NCBI GenBank assembly: GCA_021792135.1
Contig: JAJYVF010000009.1
Coordinates: forward strand, 94,324-158,323
Source: Acidobacteriota bacterium
GTDB taxonomy: Bacteria > Acidobacteriota > Terriglobia > Terriglobales > Acidobacteriaceae
Length of the DNA stretch: 64,000 bases
Direction of reading: 5' to 3'
The notes beneath the pieces were generated by a model, which saw nothing but the letters and a program-made list of their open reading frames with translations, was not told the DNA's origin and made no database searches. Below are positions 39,384-48,970 of this stretch, one piece after another. Position numbers and translations under genes: made by a program. Every line of letters begins with the position of its first letter. Within the stretch, counting starts at the first letter, position 1.

Positions 39384-41870
39384 TCACTCCGCCCGCAGCG
39401 CGACCATCGGATCCACTCTCGCCGCTCTCCGCGCCGGCAGATAGCTTGCTGCCAGTCCGCATAACGCCAGGATCGCTGCCACCGCAAAGACAGTGAACAC
39501 ATCGTATCCATGGAAGCCATAGATGAATGCACGCATCACGGTGCTCGCCAGGATCGCAAGCCCGATGCCGGCCGCGATTCCGATGCACAGCAGAAAGAGT
39601 GCGTGCCTGAGCACTATCCAGTGAACGCTGCTCTGCGGAGCTCCCAACGCGAGCCTCACGCCAAATTCCCGCGTCCGCTGGCTCACTGCGTACGACAACA
39701 GCCCGTAAATGCCGGCCACCGCAATCAGCAGAGCGGCCAGCGCGAACATGATCAGCAACCGCGCCGCCAGCGTCTGGTTTCCCATCGAGTCGTCCACCAC
39801 CTGCCGCATCGGCTCCAGCTTGTCGATACCAATCTCCGGCTGCAATCCATGCACCGCACTCCTGATCGCCTTCTCCGCCTCCGCTGCGGGCAGACGGGTG
39901 CGTGCCGCGACGTTCATCAGAAACGAGGAGAGGATCGGGTACATGTCGTCATGCGGAGTAAGTTGCAGAAGGTCGATGTCGATCTCCGGCTGCGACGCCT
40001 CACCCGCCGACCGTTGCCGCACATCCTCGGCCACACCCACGATCGTTCCCCATTCCCGCGCCGGAGTCTTCCTGTCGCCAACTTCGATCTGCCTGCCGAG
40101 GGGATTCTCGTTCGGAAATACCCTCTTAACGAACGCTTCGTTCACCACGACCGCAATTGGTGAATTTGGAGTATCCACGCTATTGTCAAAGAACCGTCCC
40201 TTCAGCAACCGCACACCAAAGGTCCTGAAATACCCTGCTGTCGCTGCGCGTATCAGCGCTTCCGGCTGCGAGTATTCGTCCGGATAGGCCTCGCCCTTTA
40301 CCTTCGTACGCGCGTCGAACGACCAGTTTGGTTGCAGCGGGCGTACCGTGGTCAGCCCCGCTGCGAGGATTCCCGGCGTGTGCTCCAGGCGCTCCACCAG
40401 CGGTTCCCAGAATGTTGCGATAAGATCCGGCATCCGCAGGTCGTGGTTCGTCCACCAAACACCGTGCGTCGGCAGATAGAGATCTGCTGTCACCACGTGT
40501 TCGGCATCGAAGCCCACTTCGGCATGGCGCAGCATCAGCAGCGTTCGCATCATCAGCCCGGCAGCGATCAGCAGCGCCAGAGTCAGCGTAAACTCGCCCA
40601 CTACCAGCGCATCGCGCCAGAACGCCTGTTTCCGGCTCACTCCGGTTGCCGCTGCGCCCTCGCGCAAACCTTCCTGCACCGGAAGCCGCGCGGAAGCCCA
40701 CGCCGGAGCCAGCCCGAACAGGGCCGCCGAAACTACGCTCGCGACCACAAGATAGACACACACGCTTACATTGATGTGAATGTCGCTTCCGTACAGTACC
40801 GCGGTTGCCAGATAGTGCTTCAGCAAATGCAGTGCGACGGCTGCCAGGCCCAGGCCGGCCGCGCCGCCAGCCAGCCCCAGCATCAGACTCTCCGTCAGAA
40901 ACTGGCGAACCACGATGACGCGCGGAGCCCCCAGCGCCGTCACAATCGCAATCTCGCGCCGGCGTGCATTGGAGCGGGTCAGCATCAACCCTGCAACGTT
41001 CGCGCACGCGATCAGCCACACAGCGACTACGGCAAAGCTCAGCGCGTTCAGCGCCGGGCGCACACTGTCCGTCAGGGAGTCGCGATAACTTTCCACCCGG
41101 ATGGGGTCTTTACCTTCCTGCTTGGGATACTCGCGCCTTAACTGCTGACGGATCCCATTTAGCTCCCCCCGTACCTGCTCCACAGGAACTCCCGGCAACA
41201 GCAGCCCGAATGGCATGAGCCCGGCGTTATCTCTGTCCTGTAGAGTCCTGTCGTCAGTCGCCAGCTGCGAATAGATCGCCTCGCCCACATTAACGGGAAA
41301 ATCCACATTCGGCGGAAGAACACCGATTACCGAGTACGGATCGCCGTCAATCGTAACCTTGCTGCCCACGATGCCGCGATCCCCGTGGAAGTTCTCCTGC
41401 CACACCTTGTATCCAAGCACCAGCACATTGTTTTGCCCCGGCTTCCCGTCATTCGGAGCGAAACCCCGCCCAAGCAGAGGCCTGACACCAATCAGGTTGA
41501 AGAGGTTCGGGCTCGCCGTAATCTCCGGAGTGATCTTCGGTTCGCTTGAAGCTCCACTCAGAGTAGGAATTTGATAGGTGTAGTAACCTACGCCCTGCAG
41601 TGAGTGGCTCCGCGCCGCTATGTCCTGCAGGTCTGGGAGAGACATCGACCCGTAGTCCTGAGGCGCCGCCGGATCAACGGGACCGAACCTTACCAGCCGG
41701 TTCGCATTCCTATAGGGCAGCGGTCGCAACAGCACCTGATCGATGACCGAAAACATTGCAGCGTTCAGGCCGATGCCCAGCGCCAGCGTCAGCAGCGCCG
41801 CCACGGTAAAAGCCGGAGTTTTGAGCAGCTGCCGCAGTGCGTATCGCGCATGCCAGAGCGAGTTCTGCAT
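39384..41870 (-). CDS. ADOP-type ABC transporter permease (FtsX/MacB fold)
   Basis: 828 residues. The N-terminus (DLRYALRQLLKTPAFTVAAL-like, here ARYALRQLLKTPAFTVAAL followed by TLALGIGLNAAMFSVID) begins a MacB-type periplasmic core domain. There are two FtsX domains: AVWLIACANVAGLMLTRSNA with a first set of helices, and FALAALLIAVAGIYGLLSYAV near the C-terminus, ending RAARVDPMVALRAE. This duplicated layout without an ATPase gene beside it is the acidobacterial orphan permease family, which is expanded in these genomes. The substrate and the ATPase partner are unknown. It is an inner-membrane protein. Confidence 0.92.
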   Translation of the reverse strand: MQNSLWHARYALRQLLKTPAFTVAALLTLALGIGLNAAMFSVIDQVLLRPLPYRNANRLVRFGPVDPAAPQDYGSMSLPDLQDIAARSHSLQGVGYYTYQIPTLSGASSEPKITPEITASPNLFNLIGVRPLLGRGFAPNDGKPGQNNVLVLGYKVWQENFHGDRGIVGSKVTIDGDPYSVIGVLPPNVDFPVNVGEAIYSQLATDDRTLQDRDNAGLMPFGLLLPGVPVEQVRGELNGIRQQLRREYPKQEGKDPIRVESYRDSLTDSVRPALNALSFAVVAVWLIACANVAGLMLTRSNARRREIAIVTALGAPRVIVVRQFLTESLMLGLAGGAAGLGLAAVALHLLKHYLATAVLYGSDIHINVSVCVYLVVASVVSAALFGLAPAWASARLPVQEGLREGAAATGVSRKQAFWRDALVVGEFTLTLALLIAAGLMMRTLLMLRHAEVGFDAEHVVTADLYLPTHGVWWTNHDLRMPDLIATFWEPLVERLEHTPGILAAGLTTVRPLQPNWSFDARTKVKGEAYPDEYSQPEALIRAATAGYFRTFGVRLLKGRFFDNSVDTPNSPIAVVVNEAFVKRVFPNENPLGRQIEVGDRKTPAREWGTIVGVAEDVRQRSAGEASQPEIDIDLLQLTPHDDMYPILSSFLMNVAARTRLPAAEAEKAIRSAVHGLQPEIGIDKLEPMRQVVDDSMGNQTLAARLLIMFALAALLIAVAGIYGLLSYAVSQRTREFGVRLALGAPQSSVHWIVLRHALFLLCIGIAAGIGLAILASTVMRAFIYGFHGYDVFTVFAVAAILALCGLAASYLPARRAARVDPMVALRAE

Positions 41871-42089
41871 ACCACCTCACGCCGCCATCATATTTGAGCC
41901 TCCACCGGTACCTGTGCTCCGGGTGTCATTCTCTACAGATTACGGTGGGTAAGCCGCCATATCTGCTCTCCGCGCTGCTGAACGAAGGGGTGCGGCTATC
42001 AGTTCGTAAAGTGCGTGGCATCACAAGGCTGAGGGTGGCCGGGCCGATTTCAGGAGGGGAGAGCACTCTCTTTTCCCGGAGGATCGTGC

Positions 42090-44345
42090 CTACGGCAGAG
42101 CAAACGCCACGTAGGCGCCGGGGATCGGAGATTGTGATGCCGAATGGCCAGGCACATTGTGGGTATAAGTTGTCGCTCGCTCCGCCGCACAGAAGACGAT
42201 GTACTCTTTGCCGTTGATCTGATAAATGGCCGGTATCCCCTCCAGACCTGCATCCAGCGTTGCTTCCCAAAGTAATTTGCCGTTGCGCGAATCGAAGGCG
42301 CGTACCTTGCGGTCGCGAGTACCGGTAAAGATCAGACCGCTGGCAGTCAGGACCGGGCCTGTCTGGGAGAAATCAGCGCCGGTGTCGCCATGTCCTTCGG
42401 CTGCCAGTTCCGGGACGTCGCCTAAGGGGATCTTCCAGCGAACGGTCCCGGAATTGAGATCATAGGCAGTCAGCGTGGTCCACGGTGGTGCGATGGCCGG
42501 CAGCCCACTTTTCGTGAACATAAACCCGAAGCCACTTTCATATTCCACGCTTTGTGAATGCGACGGCGAAGCCGGACTGGCCGGGGTGATGGCTTCTTTT
42601 CCCGAGGCAGATGTCTTTTCAGGGTTGAAAAGGTAGCTCAGCAGGGCGTCCAGCGCCGGATCGGGCACGGAAGAGAACGCAGGCATCGGGCCATCGCCGT
42701 GCTGGATGATCGCACGCACCTGGCTCCGAGTGAATCGTGCTCCGAGGTTGACCAGGGATGGGATCGCAGGCGGCTTGCCTCGCAGGTTGCTGCCGTGGCA
42801 AAGCGCGCAGTCTGTGTCGAAGACCGACCGGCCACGTTGTTCGGAAGATTCACCTGGTGAGATGCTCTCTGCCGGCACGGGCTGCAGCCTGAGGATGCAG
42901 GGCAGATCCTTGGAGACGACGTAGAGCAGGCCGTGCGCCGGATCGGCGGCAACGCTGTCGAAGTTTGCCCCTCCGTTGTTGCCGGGCATCTCCACTGTGT
43001 TTTGCAGGCTCGGAGGAGTGAAGAGGCCCTGATTGCGGGCGTTCGCCATTTCCTCCGCAAGTTGTGCCCGCTCTTGTGGGCTCATAAAGGGGTTGAGATC
43101 CTGCACGGTAAAGCTCTGGCGGGCGAATGGGGGCGGGATGGTCGGAAACGGCTGCGTGGGAGATGTCACCTCACCGGGCATATCGGAAGAGGGGACCGGC
43201 CGCTCCTGAATGGGCCAGAGCGGCTTCCCGCTGGCGCGGTTAAACACCCAGACAAAGCCCTCCTTGTTCGCTTCGGCGACAACGTCGACCGTCTTTCCGT
43301 TATGGCGGACCGTCAGCAGTGCCGGCGCGGTAGCGTCGTCATAATCCCAGATATCGTGATGAACCATCTGGAAATACCAAATCAGCTTGCCTGTTTCCGC
43401 ATTGAGCGCAAGCAGGCAGTCGCCGAAGAGGTCTGCTCCAGTTCGGTCCGCGCCATAAAAGTTGTACTTTGGGCTGGCTGTTGGAACGTAAATGATGCCC
43501 TGCTTCTCATCCAGAGACATACCGCTCCAGGCGTTCGCTCCCCCGACCGTTTTCCATGCATTCTTCGGCCACGTGTCGTAGCCCGGGTCTCCGGGATGGG
43601 GAATCGTGTGAAAGGACCAGACGAGCCGCCCGGTGAGAATGTCATAGGCGCGTATGTCGCCGGGCCCGGATCGGTATTCTTCGTTGGTTGCCGATCCAAG
43701 GATGATGAGATTCTTATAGACCCGGCCGGGCGTGGTTGACTGGACGAGGGAAAGGCTTTGCGGGTCGCGTCCGAGCCCCTCGCGCAAATCGACGCGACCA
43801 TTCGTTCCGAAAGTGAGTATGGATTTCCCTGTCCGGGCGTCGATCTCCTGCAACTCATTATTGGCAGCAAACAGGAGTCTGCGATCCGAACGGTCAGCGC
43901 TTTCCCAGTAATTGATGCCCCGATGGGTAATTAACCTGGCCTCTGGTTCTACGGGATGGACCCAAAGCTCCTTCCCGGTGACGGCATTGAGTGCGACGAT
44001 GGAATGGTGTCTCGCCATCACATACACAACATCGTCGACCACGAGCGGATTAAACAAATACTCGTTCGTATCGCCGGCAGCATATCTCCACGCCACATGC
44101 AGTTGTTTCACATTGGAGCGATTTATCTGTGTAAGGGCGGAATACTGGGAGGAATCGGGGGCGCCTCCATACTGGCTCCATGTTGTATAGGGCCGTGCGG
44201 AAGCCTTGCCCCATGCGATAGCCTGCGGCGTGCAGAAAGGAAACATCAACTCCAGGAGGGCCAACGACATGAGGAGGGTTGTTCGCGCAGAAAGCGCACT
44301 CCCGGCCAGGCTCCTGGAGGAGGAACTCGTGTGCAACGGGCGCAC
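42090..44345 (-). CDS. PQQ-dependent dehydrogenase with internal cytochrome c domain
   Basis: About 752 residues. A signal peptide (TTLLMSLALLELMFPFCTPQAIA) is followed by a quinoprotein propeller (YGGAPDSSQYSALTQINRSN, HHDIWDYDDATAPALL, KEGFVWVFNRASGKPLWP). A c-type haem site CALCHG at about 513-518 sits on a domain inserted between propeller blades, and the last blades follow it. This is the layout of soluble quinoprotein glucose/alcohol dehydrogenases of the membrane-bound GDH branch. It would oxidise a sugar or alcohol in the periplasm and pass electrons through the haem. Start is uncertain: GTG 44345 gives a basic n-region; ATG 44270 is an alternative. Confidence 0.9.
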   Translation of the reverse strand: MRPLHTSSSSRSLAGSALSARTTLLMSLALLELMFPFCTPQAIAWGKASARPYTTWSQYGGAPDSSQYSALTQINRSNVKQLHVAWRYAAGDTNEYLFNPLVVDDVVYVMARHHSIVALNAVTGKELWVHPVEPEARLITHRGINYWESADRSDRRLLFAANNELQEIDARTGKSILTFGTNGRVDLREGLGRDPQSLSLVQSTTPGRVYKNLIILGSATNEEYRSGPGDIRAYDILTGRLVWSFHTIPHPGDPGYDTWPKNAWKTVGGANAWSGMSLDEKQGIIYVPTASPKYNFYGADRTGADLFGDCLLALNAETGKLIWYFQMVHHDIWDYDDATAPALLTVRHNGKTVDVVAEANKEGFVWVFNRASGKPLWPIQERPVPSSDMPGEVTSPTQPFPTIPPPFARQSFTVQDLNPFMSPQERAQLAEEMANARNQGLFTPPSLQNTVEMPGNNGGANFDSVAADPAHGLLYVVSKDLPCILRLQPVPAESISPGESSEQRGRSVFDTDCALCHGSNLRGKPPAIPSLVNLGARFTRSQVRAIIQHGDGPMPAFSSVPDPALDALLSYLFNPEKTSASGKEAITPASPASPSHSQSVEYESGFGFMFTKSGLPAIAPPWTTLTAYDLNSGTVRWKIPLGDVPELAAEGHGDTGADFSQTGPVLTASGLIFTGTRDRKVRAFDSRNGKLLWEATLDAGLEGIPAIYQINGKEYIVFCAAERATTYTHNVPGHSASQSPIPGAYVAFALP

Positions 44346-44813
44346 AAACCCGCGGCACCTTCCGATCCGAAGCCGTTCACGGCCAGGAGCTGTTCCCGAC
44401 CTGCCAGTCGCCGAAGCCGGTCCGCGAGAATTGCCAACGAAGAACAAGGAAACCCCTCCCCCTCCAAATGTATCAAGGGCGGAGTTCGTGCAGTCTTCAT
44501 GTGGCGTGTCAATGGAATATAGATGCCGGCTTAACGATAGTTGCGACAGCGCACAAACGGTCATGAGCGAATGCTGTCCCACAACATGGCCTGGACGGCT
44601 TCCGGAGAGTGGCGCTCCACCCAGTCCGGGCCAGCCCGGCGGGGAATCGGGGCTGAACGGCAATCCCGTGTTCCTGGGAGAGTCTGAGATCATTCGACAC
44701 ACGGACGTCGTCATTCGCACAGCCTTCGCGTCTTGTAGACTTAAGTCCCTGACTGGCGCCTCAAGCATGGCTTGCGCTCGAAGATCCCAGGAGCATGACG
44801 TGGATAGGTGAAG
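44346..44813. other. Divergent promoter region of the quinoprotein and PNGase genes
   Basis: About 470 bp. Open frames that run through it have no coding signal. Promoters for both divergent genes must lie here. I could not pick out a convincing -35/-10 pair. Confidence 0.3.
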
Positions 44814-46853
44814 ATGAACAGTGCCCGCGCATGGTTGGCGATTGTAGTGGTGGCTGCTTTGCTGCCGGCGGGCGCCGTTTCGCTATCAGCGAGTGCGCAG
44901 TCAGGCCCGCAAACGCCGTTGGTCCCCGGATCGCGGGTCGTTGCGTCGGCCGAACCTTCCGTATCGCGGCCGTCCACCACGCCATGCGTCGTCACCCTGT
45001 TTCAGCACGAAGCGTTCGATGATCATGGTGACGGATCCTCCATGGCGGCTCACCCGCACGTGTTTCATTTTGTTCCTCCCCGCGGATGTCCTGGTGAATG
45101 GGGCAAGGTTGTGCTCGAAGCGGATTTCTCGATCCCGGCCGGGCGGCAGTTCGACCGCACGGTCGCAATCTGGCTTGGCGGGGTGAACCTCTACTTCGGC
45201 ACCACCATGGAACCTGAACCGGATCTGGCCCAGCACTGGCAGGTGGCGCGCGACCTGACGGACTACAGCGCGCTGTTCCGGAAGGCGCAGAGAGGACAGA
45301 TCATTCTCAACAACTGGATCAGCCCGACCACCAACGAGCCCATCTACGTGACCGCCCGCCTGTTGCTCTACCCGCGCGAAGCAGGGCGCTCAGCCCCAGG
45401 CTCGGCGGACCTCGTATACCCATTGAGCAGCGATCCGGCCGGGGAACAGCAGGTACTCAATACGCCGGACGGCATCCTCTCGCGCCGGTTCACGTTCCCC
45501 CGCAATGTCGACCGTGCCTGGCTGGATGTCATCGCACAGAGCCAGGCGCACGATGAACGCTGGTATACCTGTGTGGACAAGCGATATCTGGAAGAGACAC
45601 GGGACTACTCGCTCGAGGCGTTCGAAGCGTGTGACGGCGGCAGCTTTCGCGGCGTGGAGATGCTCGTGGATGGAAAGCCGGCGGGACTGGCGCCGGTCTA
45701 TCCGTGGATTTTCGCCGGCGGAATCGCTCCCCACCTCTGGCTGCCGACGCCGGGGATTCAGACGATCAACTTCATTCCATTCCGGGTCGATCTCACACCG
45801 TTCGCCGGTGTGCTCGATGACGGCAAGCCGCATACTGTGAGCGTGCGCGTCCTGGGCGCGGATCACTTCTTCAACGTAGCGGCTAATCTGCTGCTCTATC
45901 AGGATCATCACAGCGCGCAGCTTCACGGAGAGCTGCTCGATGACACCCTGAGCGAAACGCAGCCGGCCGGCCTTGCGGTGCAGAGCACCCTCCATGCCAA
46001 CCAGGCGGGAAGGATTGTCGGCACGATCCAGACGGATTCAGCGCAGTCCTGCGTGATTCGAGGACTGCTGCACACGTCGCGGGGAAACCTGATCACGACC
46101 GTGCGCTATACGGAACATTTCCGCAATCAGCAGATCTTCGAGCGGCCCGGCGCCAGGCGCTACGACGAAACGATTCATCAGAACACGACAGTCTCGATGA
46201 AGGTCCATCGCGAGCTCAATGGCCGGCTCCAGAGCAGCTTTGTGTTCAGCCAGGAAGATCCCTTTTCTCTTGCTGTTCGCAAGACCATGGTGACCACGGG
46301 CCAGGATTTCACTGCACTCGTGGCCGTGCGGCAAGGACATGAGATTGCGCTCCGCGGAACGAATCCCCCGGGCGGGGTCTATCATGCGCTTCTCGAGGAA
46401 GACCTCGACGCGCGGGATCGCGCCTATGGGAAGGCCATCCCACCTCCGCTCGATCGCAGCAACTTTAACCATGAGGAATCCGGGCAGGAGACGGTGCGGT
46501 TCACGGACTCTCTGGGAAGCTGCTATCAGGCCGAAATCGCGTCAAACGAAGAACGAGTAACCGCAGTCCACGCGGGCATGGGGTGCCCTGACCACAGCAA
46601 CTATCTCAATAAGCGCTCGCGCCCCGATCATCCCTGGCTCATGCCGCTGCATCCGCAGGAGAGCACGGAGCCACATGCAGCGCCGGGACCGACGCACCGT
46701 GGAACGTATCCCTCGAGCACGCTTTCCTCATCACATCGATCCGAAGAACTGCGTCCTGCTTTCCGCAATCCTCAGATTGCGACGGATTCTGCAGGAGCAT
46801 CGGTACAAGATGCACAGCGATTCGGGATGAACCCTTCGGTACATCTTCATTGA
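44814..46853 (+). CDS. Secreted peptide-N-glycosidase A-like amidase (PNGase A)
   Basis: About 679 residues with a signal peptide (RAWLAIVVVAALLPAGAVSLSASA). The body matches the PNGase A family over its length: WGKVVLEADFSI, RTVAIWLGGVNLYFGTT, WQVARDLTDYSALFR, FRGVEMLVDGKPAGLAPVYP, then WLPTPGIQTINFIPFRVDLTPFAG-type segments. These enzymes cut the whole N-glycan from asparagine, including plant glycans with core alpha-1,3-fucose. They are rare in bacteria compared with PNGase F. ATG 44814 follows a GGTGA ribosome site; GTG 44808 is the other option. It fits the GH92/GH20/GH18 set elsewhere in the window. Confidence 0.9.
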   Translation: MNSARAWLAIVVVAALLPAGAVSLSASAQSGPQTPLVPGSRVVASAEPSVSRPSTTPCVVTLFQHEAFDDHGDGSSMAAHPHVFHFVPPRGCPGEWGKVVLEADFSIPAGRQFDRTVAIWLGGVNLYFGTTMEPEPDLAQHWQVARDLTDYSALFRKAQRGQIILNNWISPTTNEPIYVTARLLLYPREAGRSAPGSADLVYPLSSDPAGEQQVLNTPDGILSRRFTFPRNVDRAWLDVIAQSQAHDERWYTCVDKRYLEETRDYSLEAFEACDGGSFRGVEMLVDGKPAGLAPVYPWIFAGGIAPHLWLPTPGIQTINFIPFRVDLTPFAGVLDDGKPHTVSVRVLGADHFFNVAANLLLYQDHHSAQLHGELLDDTLSETQPAGLAVQSTLHANQAGRIVGTIQTDSAQSCVIRGLLHTSRGNLITTVRYTEHFRNQQIFERPGARRYDETIHQNTTVSMKVHRELNGRLQSSFVFSQEDPFSLAVRKTMVTTGQDFTALVAVRQGHEIALRGTNPPGGVYHALLEEDLDARDRAYGKAIPPPLDRSNFNHEESGQETVRFTDSLGSCYQAEIASNEERVTAVHAGMGCPDHSNYLNKRSRPDHPWLMPLHPQESTEPHAAPGPTHRGTYPSSTLSSSHRSEELRPAFRNPQIATDSAGASVQDAQRFGMNPSVHLH

Positions 46854-46877
46854 CCGAGTGGGCGCATCGACTGAAGG

Positions 46878-47438
46878 CTAGAGAAAGACCACCTGCTTCG
46901 ATTCGCTGATCATCTGGATGAACGATCCCACGCCGACGTAATCGATGTTGGGGTATTCGATCATCTCTTCTTCCTTCAGCCCCATCACGCCCATCGACAT
47001 CTCGCAGACATGGATACGCACCCCGAAGTCGGCCGCGTCCTTCATCAGCTCTTCCAGCGACTTCACGCCGCGTTGTTTCATCACCGAACGGATCATCTTC
47101 GGGCCGATGCCGGCCATCTGCATCTTCGAGAGCGGCAGAGCGCGGGAGCTTCTCGGCAGCATCCAGCCGAACATCCGGTCGAGAAAGCGCTTCTTCGGAG
47201 ATTTTTTCGGGTCGCGGAGCGCCGCGGCTGCCCAGAAAGTGAAGAACATATCCACCTCCATGTCATAGGCCGCCGCCCCGAGCGCGATGATAAAGGCAGC
47301 CATCGTCGTGTCGAGATTGCCGCTCAGCAGGCCGATGGAGAGGCGCCCATTGCCGGAGGACTTCTCCAGCGCGTCCACGCGCTCGGTCAGTTCCTTCAGG
47401 GCGCTTTGCAGGTCAAGATCGATGGGAGTTGTCGTCAT
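46878..47438 (-). CDS. DsrE-family sulfur carrier protein (DsrE3-like)
   Basis: 186 residues. A short coiled segment (LQSALKELTERVDALEKS) precedes a DsrE/F fold (RLSIGLLSGNLDTTMAAFIIALGAAAYDM) with one conserved cysteine, Cys145, in IHVCEMSMGVMGL. Proteins of this type accept and pass on sulfane sulfur, usually together with TusA, in dissimilatory sulfur oxidation. It is the last gene of the operon and starts 18 bp after the QmoC-like gene with an AAAGGA ribosome site. Finding both DsrE and TusA in one operon with Hdr-type proteins strongly suggests sulfur handling. Which DsrE3 subtype it is cannot be decided here. Confidence 0.9.
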   Translation of the reverse strand: MTTTPIDLDLQSALKELTERVDALEKSSGNGRLSIGLLSGNLDTTMAAFIIALGAAAYDMEVDMFFTFWAAAALRDPKKSPKKRFLDRMFGWMLPRSSRALPLSKMQMAGIGPKMIRSVMKQRGVKSLEELMKDAADFGVRIHVCEMSMGVMGLKEEEMIEYPNIDYVGVGSFIQMISESKQVVFL

Positions 47439-47456
47439 AGAATTCCTTTCCAGGGC

Positions 47457-48620
47457 TTATGCTTCGGCCGCGGCTGCCTGTCTCTCAGGCGCGTGACGCC
47501 AGGCAAACAGAGCCAGGGCCAGCGGTCGGTAGAGCACGTGGGCAAACCGCGTGAGGGGCAGCATGGCGACCAGATCCATCGCCAGCACCACGTGGACGAT
47601 AAAAACGGCGTGTCCGGCTGGAGTCATCGGCAGATAGACCAGGATCTCCGCAGAGAGCCCCGTCAACACCGTCACTGCCAGCAGAACCGGAAAGAACCAT
47701 TCGGCGAACGTCCGCTTCCGCCAGTGCGCTTCGTCCTCCGGCTCCGCCCGGAAGAGCATGATCGCCAGCCCGTACAGGCAAATCAGCCCACCGGCGGCGC
47801 CCAGCACCCGCATGGGATACCACGGCGGGACCGGGGAACCGATGGGTTTGAGCAGGTAATCGAGTGTGGTCGCCAGAAGCATGGCCAGAAACCCACCCAT
47901 CACCGAGAGGTGAACCACCCAGGGGCGCAGGTACCACGGCTGCGCGGCAGGCGCGGGCTCCTCGGCATTGCACTGCCGGAAACGCTGATGGCTGAGAGCT
48001 TCGAGAATGGCCGAGGCCATCGCTGCGGGCAGCGCCCCCGCGCGCAGAGGCACACCTTCGCGGCGGCGCTCGCTCAGGAAGCGGAGGATCATGGAAGCGA
48101 GGCCCGCCACCATGCTGAGGCCGACCACCACAAACAGAGCCACGCCGATGGCGTGAACCCATTCGCCGGGGACAAAATCAAAGAACGGCAGATGGGCGCT
48201 GGACGGGGTGGCCCGGCTCAGCAGCAGCAGAGCGAAGAAGAGCGACAGCCCAGCGAAGACAAGAAGATTTCCCAGGACCGAGCGGCTCGCCAGGGAAGCC
48301 AGACCGGTGAAATCGTACCGGGAAATGGCATAGCTGCGCGCCGCGGCCATGAATTCCGCAGGATCGGCCGCGCGCGGGCAGGTAGCCGTGCATTCGCCGC
48401 AGGCATAGCAGCGCCACAGATCTTCGCTGGCCAGCAGCTCGCGCTCCATGCCCACCTGCGCCATGCGAATCACACGCCGCGGAAAGCCGGCGGAGTCCTG
48501 CGCCAGCGGGCAAACGGCCGTGCAGTTGCCGCACTGGAAGCACGACTCAACCTGAAGCCTGCCGCCTTTGCCGTAGCGGCGGATCTTCTGCATCAGAGCA
48601 GGATCGACATCGCGTATCAT
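47457..48620 (-). CDS. QmoC-like Fe-S/membrane cytochrome b subunit (HdrC-HdrE fusion)
   Basis: 387 residues. The N-terminal HdrC-like part has two 4Fe-4S motifs, Cys27-30-33-37 (CFQCGNCTAVCP) and Cys71-74-77-81 (CYACGECTATCP). The C-terminal part has about six membrane helices and several histidines that could bind haem b (His156, His237, His337, His343, His361), as in NarI/HdrE-type subunits. This fusion is the layout of QmoC, which connects soluble HdrA-type flavoproteins to the quinone pool. AAGGAG at six bases precedes ATG 48620. It is transcribed between the small winged-helix gene and dsrE. Confidence 0.9.
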   Translation of the reverse strand: MIRDVDPALMQKIRRYGKGGRLQVESCFQCGNCTAVCPLAQDSAGFPRRVIRMAQVGMERELLASEDLWRCYACGECTATCPRAADPAEFMAAARSYAISRYDFTGLASLASRSVLGNLLVFAGLSLFFALLLLSRATPSSAHLPFFDFVPGEWVHAIGVALFVVVGLSMVAGLASMILRFLSERRREGVPLRAGALPAAMASAILEALSHQRFRQCNAEEPAPAAQPWYLRPWVVHLSVMGGFLAMLLATTLDYLLKPIGSPVPPWYPMRVLGAAGGLICLYGLAIMLFRAEPEDEAHWRKRTFAEWFFPVLLAVTVLTGLSAEILVYLPMTPAGHAVFIVHVVLAMDLVAMLPLTRFAHVLYRPLALALFAWRHAPERQAAAAEA

Positions 48621-48635
48621 CGGCAGCTCCTTCGC

Positions 48636-48950
48636 CTAATGGCTCTCGCCGTTTTGCTGAACCAGCGCGTACAGGACGTAGTCACCCTCCTCGCCCGCTT
48701 CGGCTGCCTGGCCGTATTTGCGCATCGCGGTCAGATGCCAGAGCACTTCATCGGCGGGAAGGGACAGCTCGGCGGCGATCTTCGGCACGCTGGACGCCTC
48801 GCGCTCCAGCACGCCGCGAATGGCTTTGCGGTGAGCCACCATCGCCTGGTGCTTCTTCCGTTCCTCGGGACGCGCGCCGCCGGCAAAGGCGCGCAGCTTC
48901 GCCAGCGCCTGTTTCTGCTCGGATGTGAGGGGCTGCAGCGCTTTCACCAT
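48636..48950 (-). CDS. Small winged-helix protein of the Hdr/Qmo operon
   Basis: 104 residues. The first half is basic and helical (EQKQALAKLRAFAGGARPEERKKHQ). The second half reads as a winged helix: VPKIAAELSLPADEVLWHLTAMRK is a helix-turn-helix followed by a short wing (AGEEGDYVLYAL). It has no cysteine. Its position between the HdrA2 and QmoC-like genes, with only 15-20 bp on each side, is unusual for a regulator. It may control the operon or serve as an accessory or assembly protein. A related ORF is sometimes seen in Hdr loci, but I cannot give it a function. Confidence 0.8.
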   Translation of the reverse strand: MVKALQPLTSEQKQALAKLRAFAGGARPEERKKHQAMVAHRKAIRGVLEREASSVPKIAAELSLPADEVLWHLTAMRKYGQAAEAGEEGDYVLYALVQQNGESH

Positions 48951-48970
48951 ATCGTTCCTTTCCCGCGCGC

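Noticed and set aside
44346..44768. N-terminal extension of the haem quinoprotein by about 140 residues
   Set aside because: The extension lacks structure and would place the signal peptide deep inside the protein.
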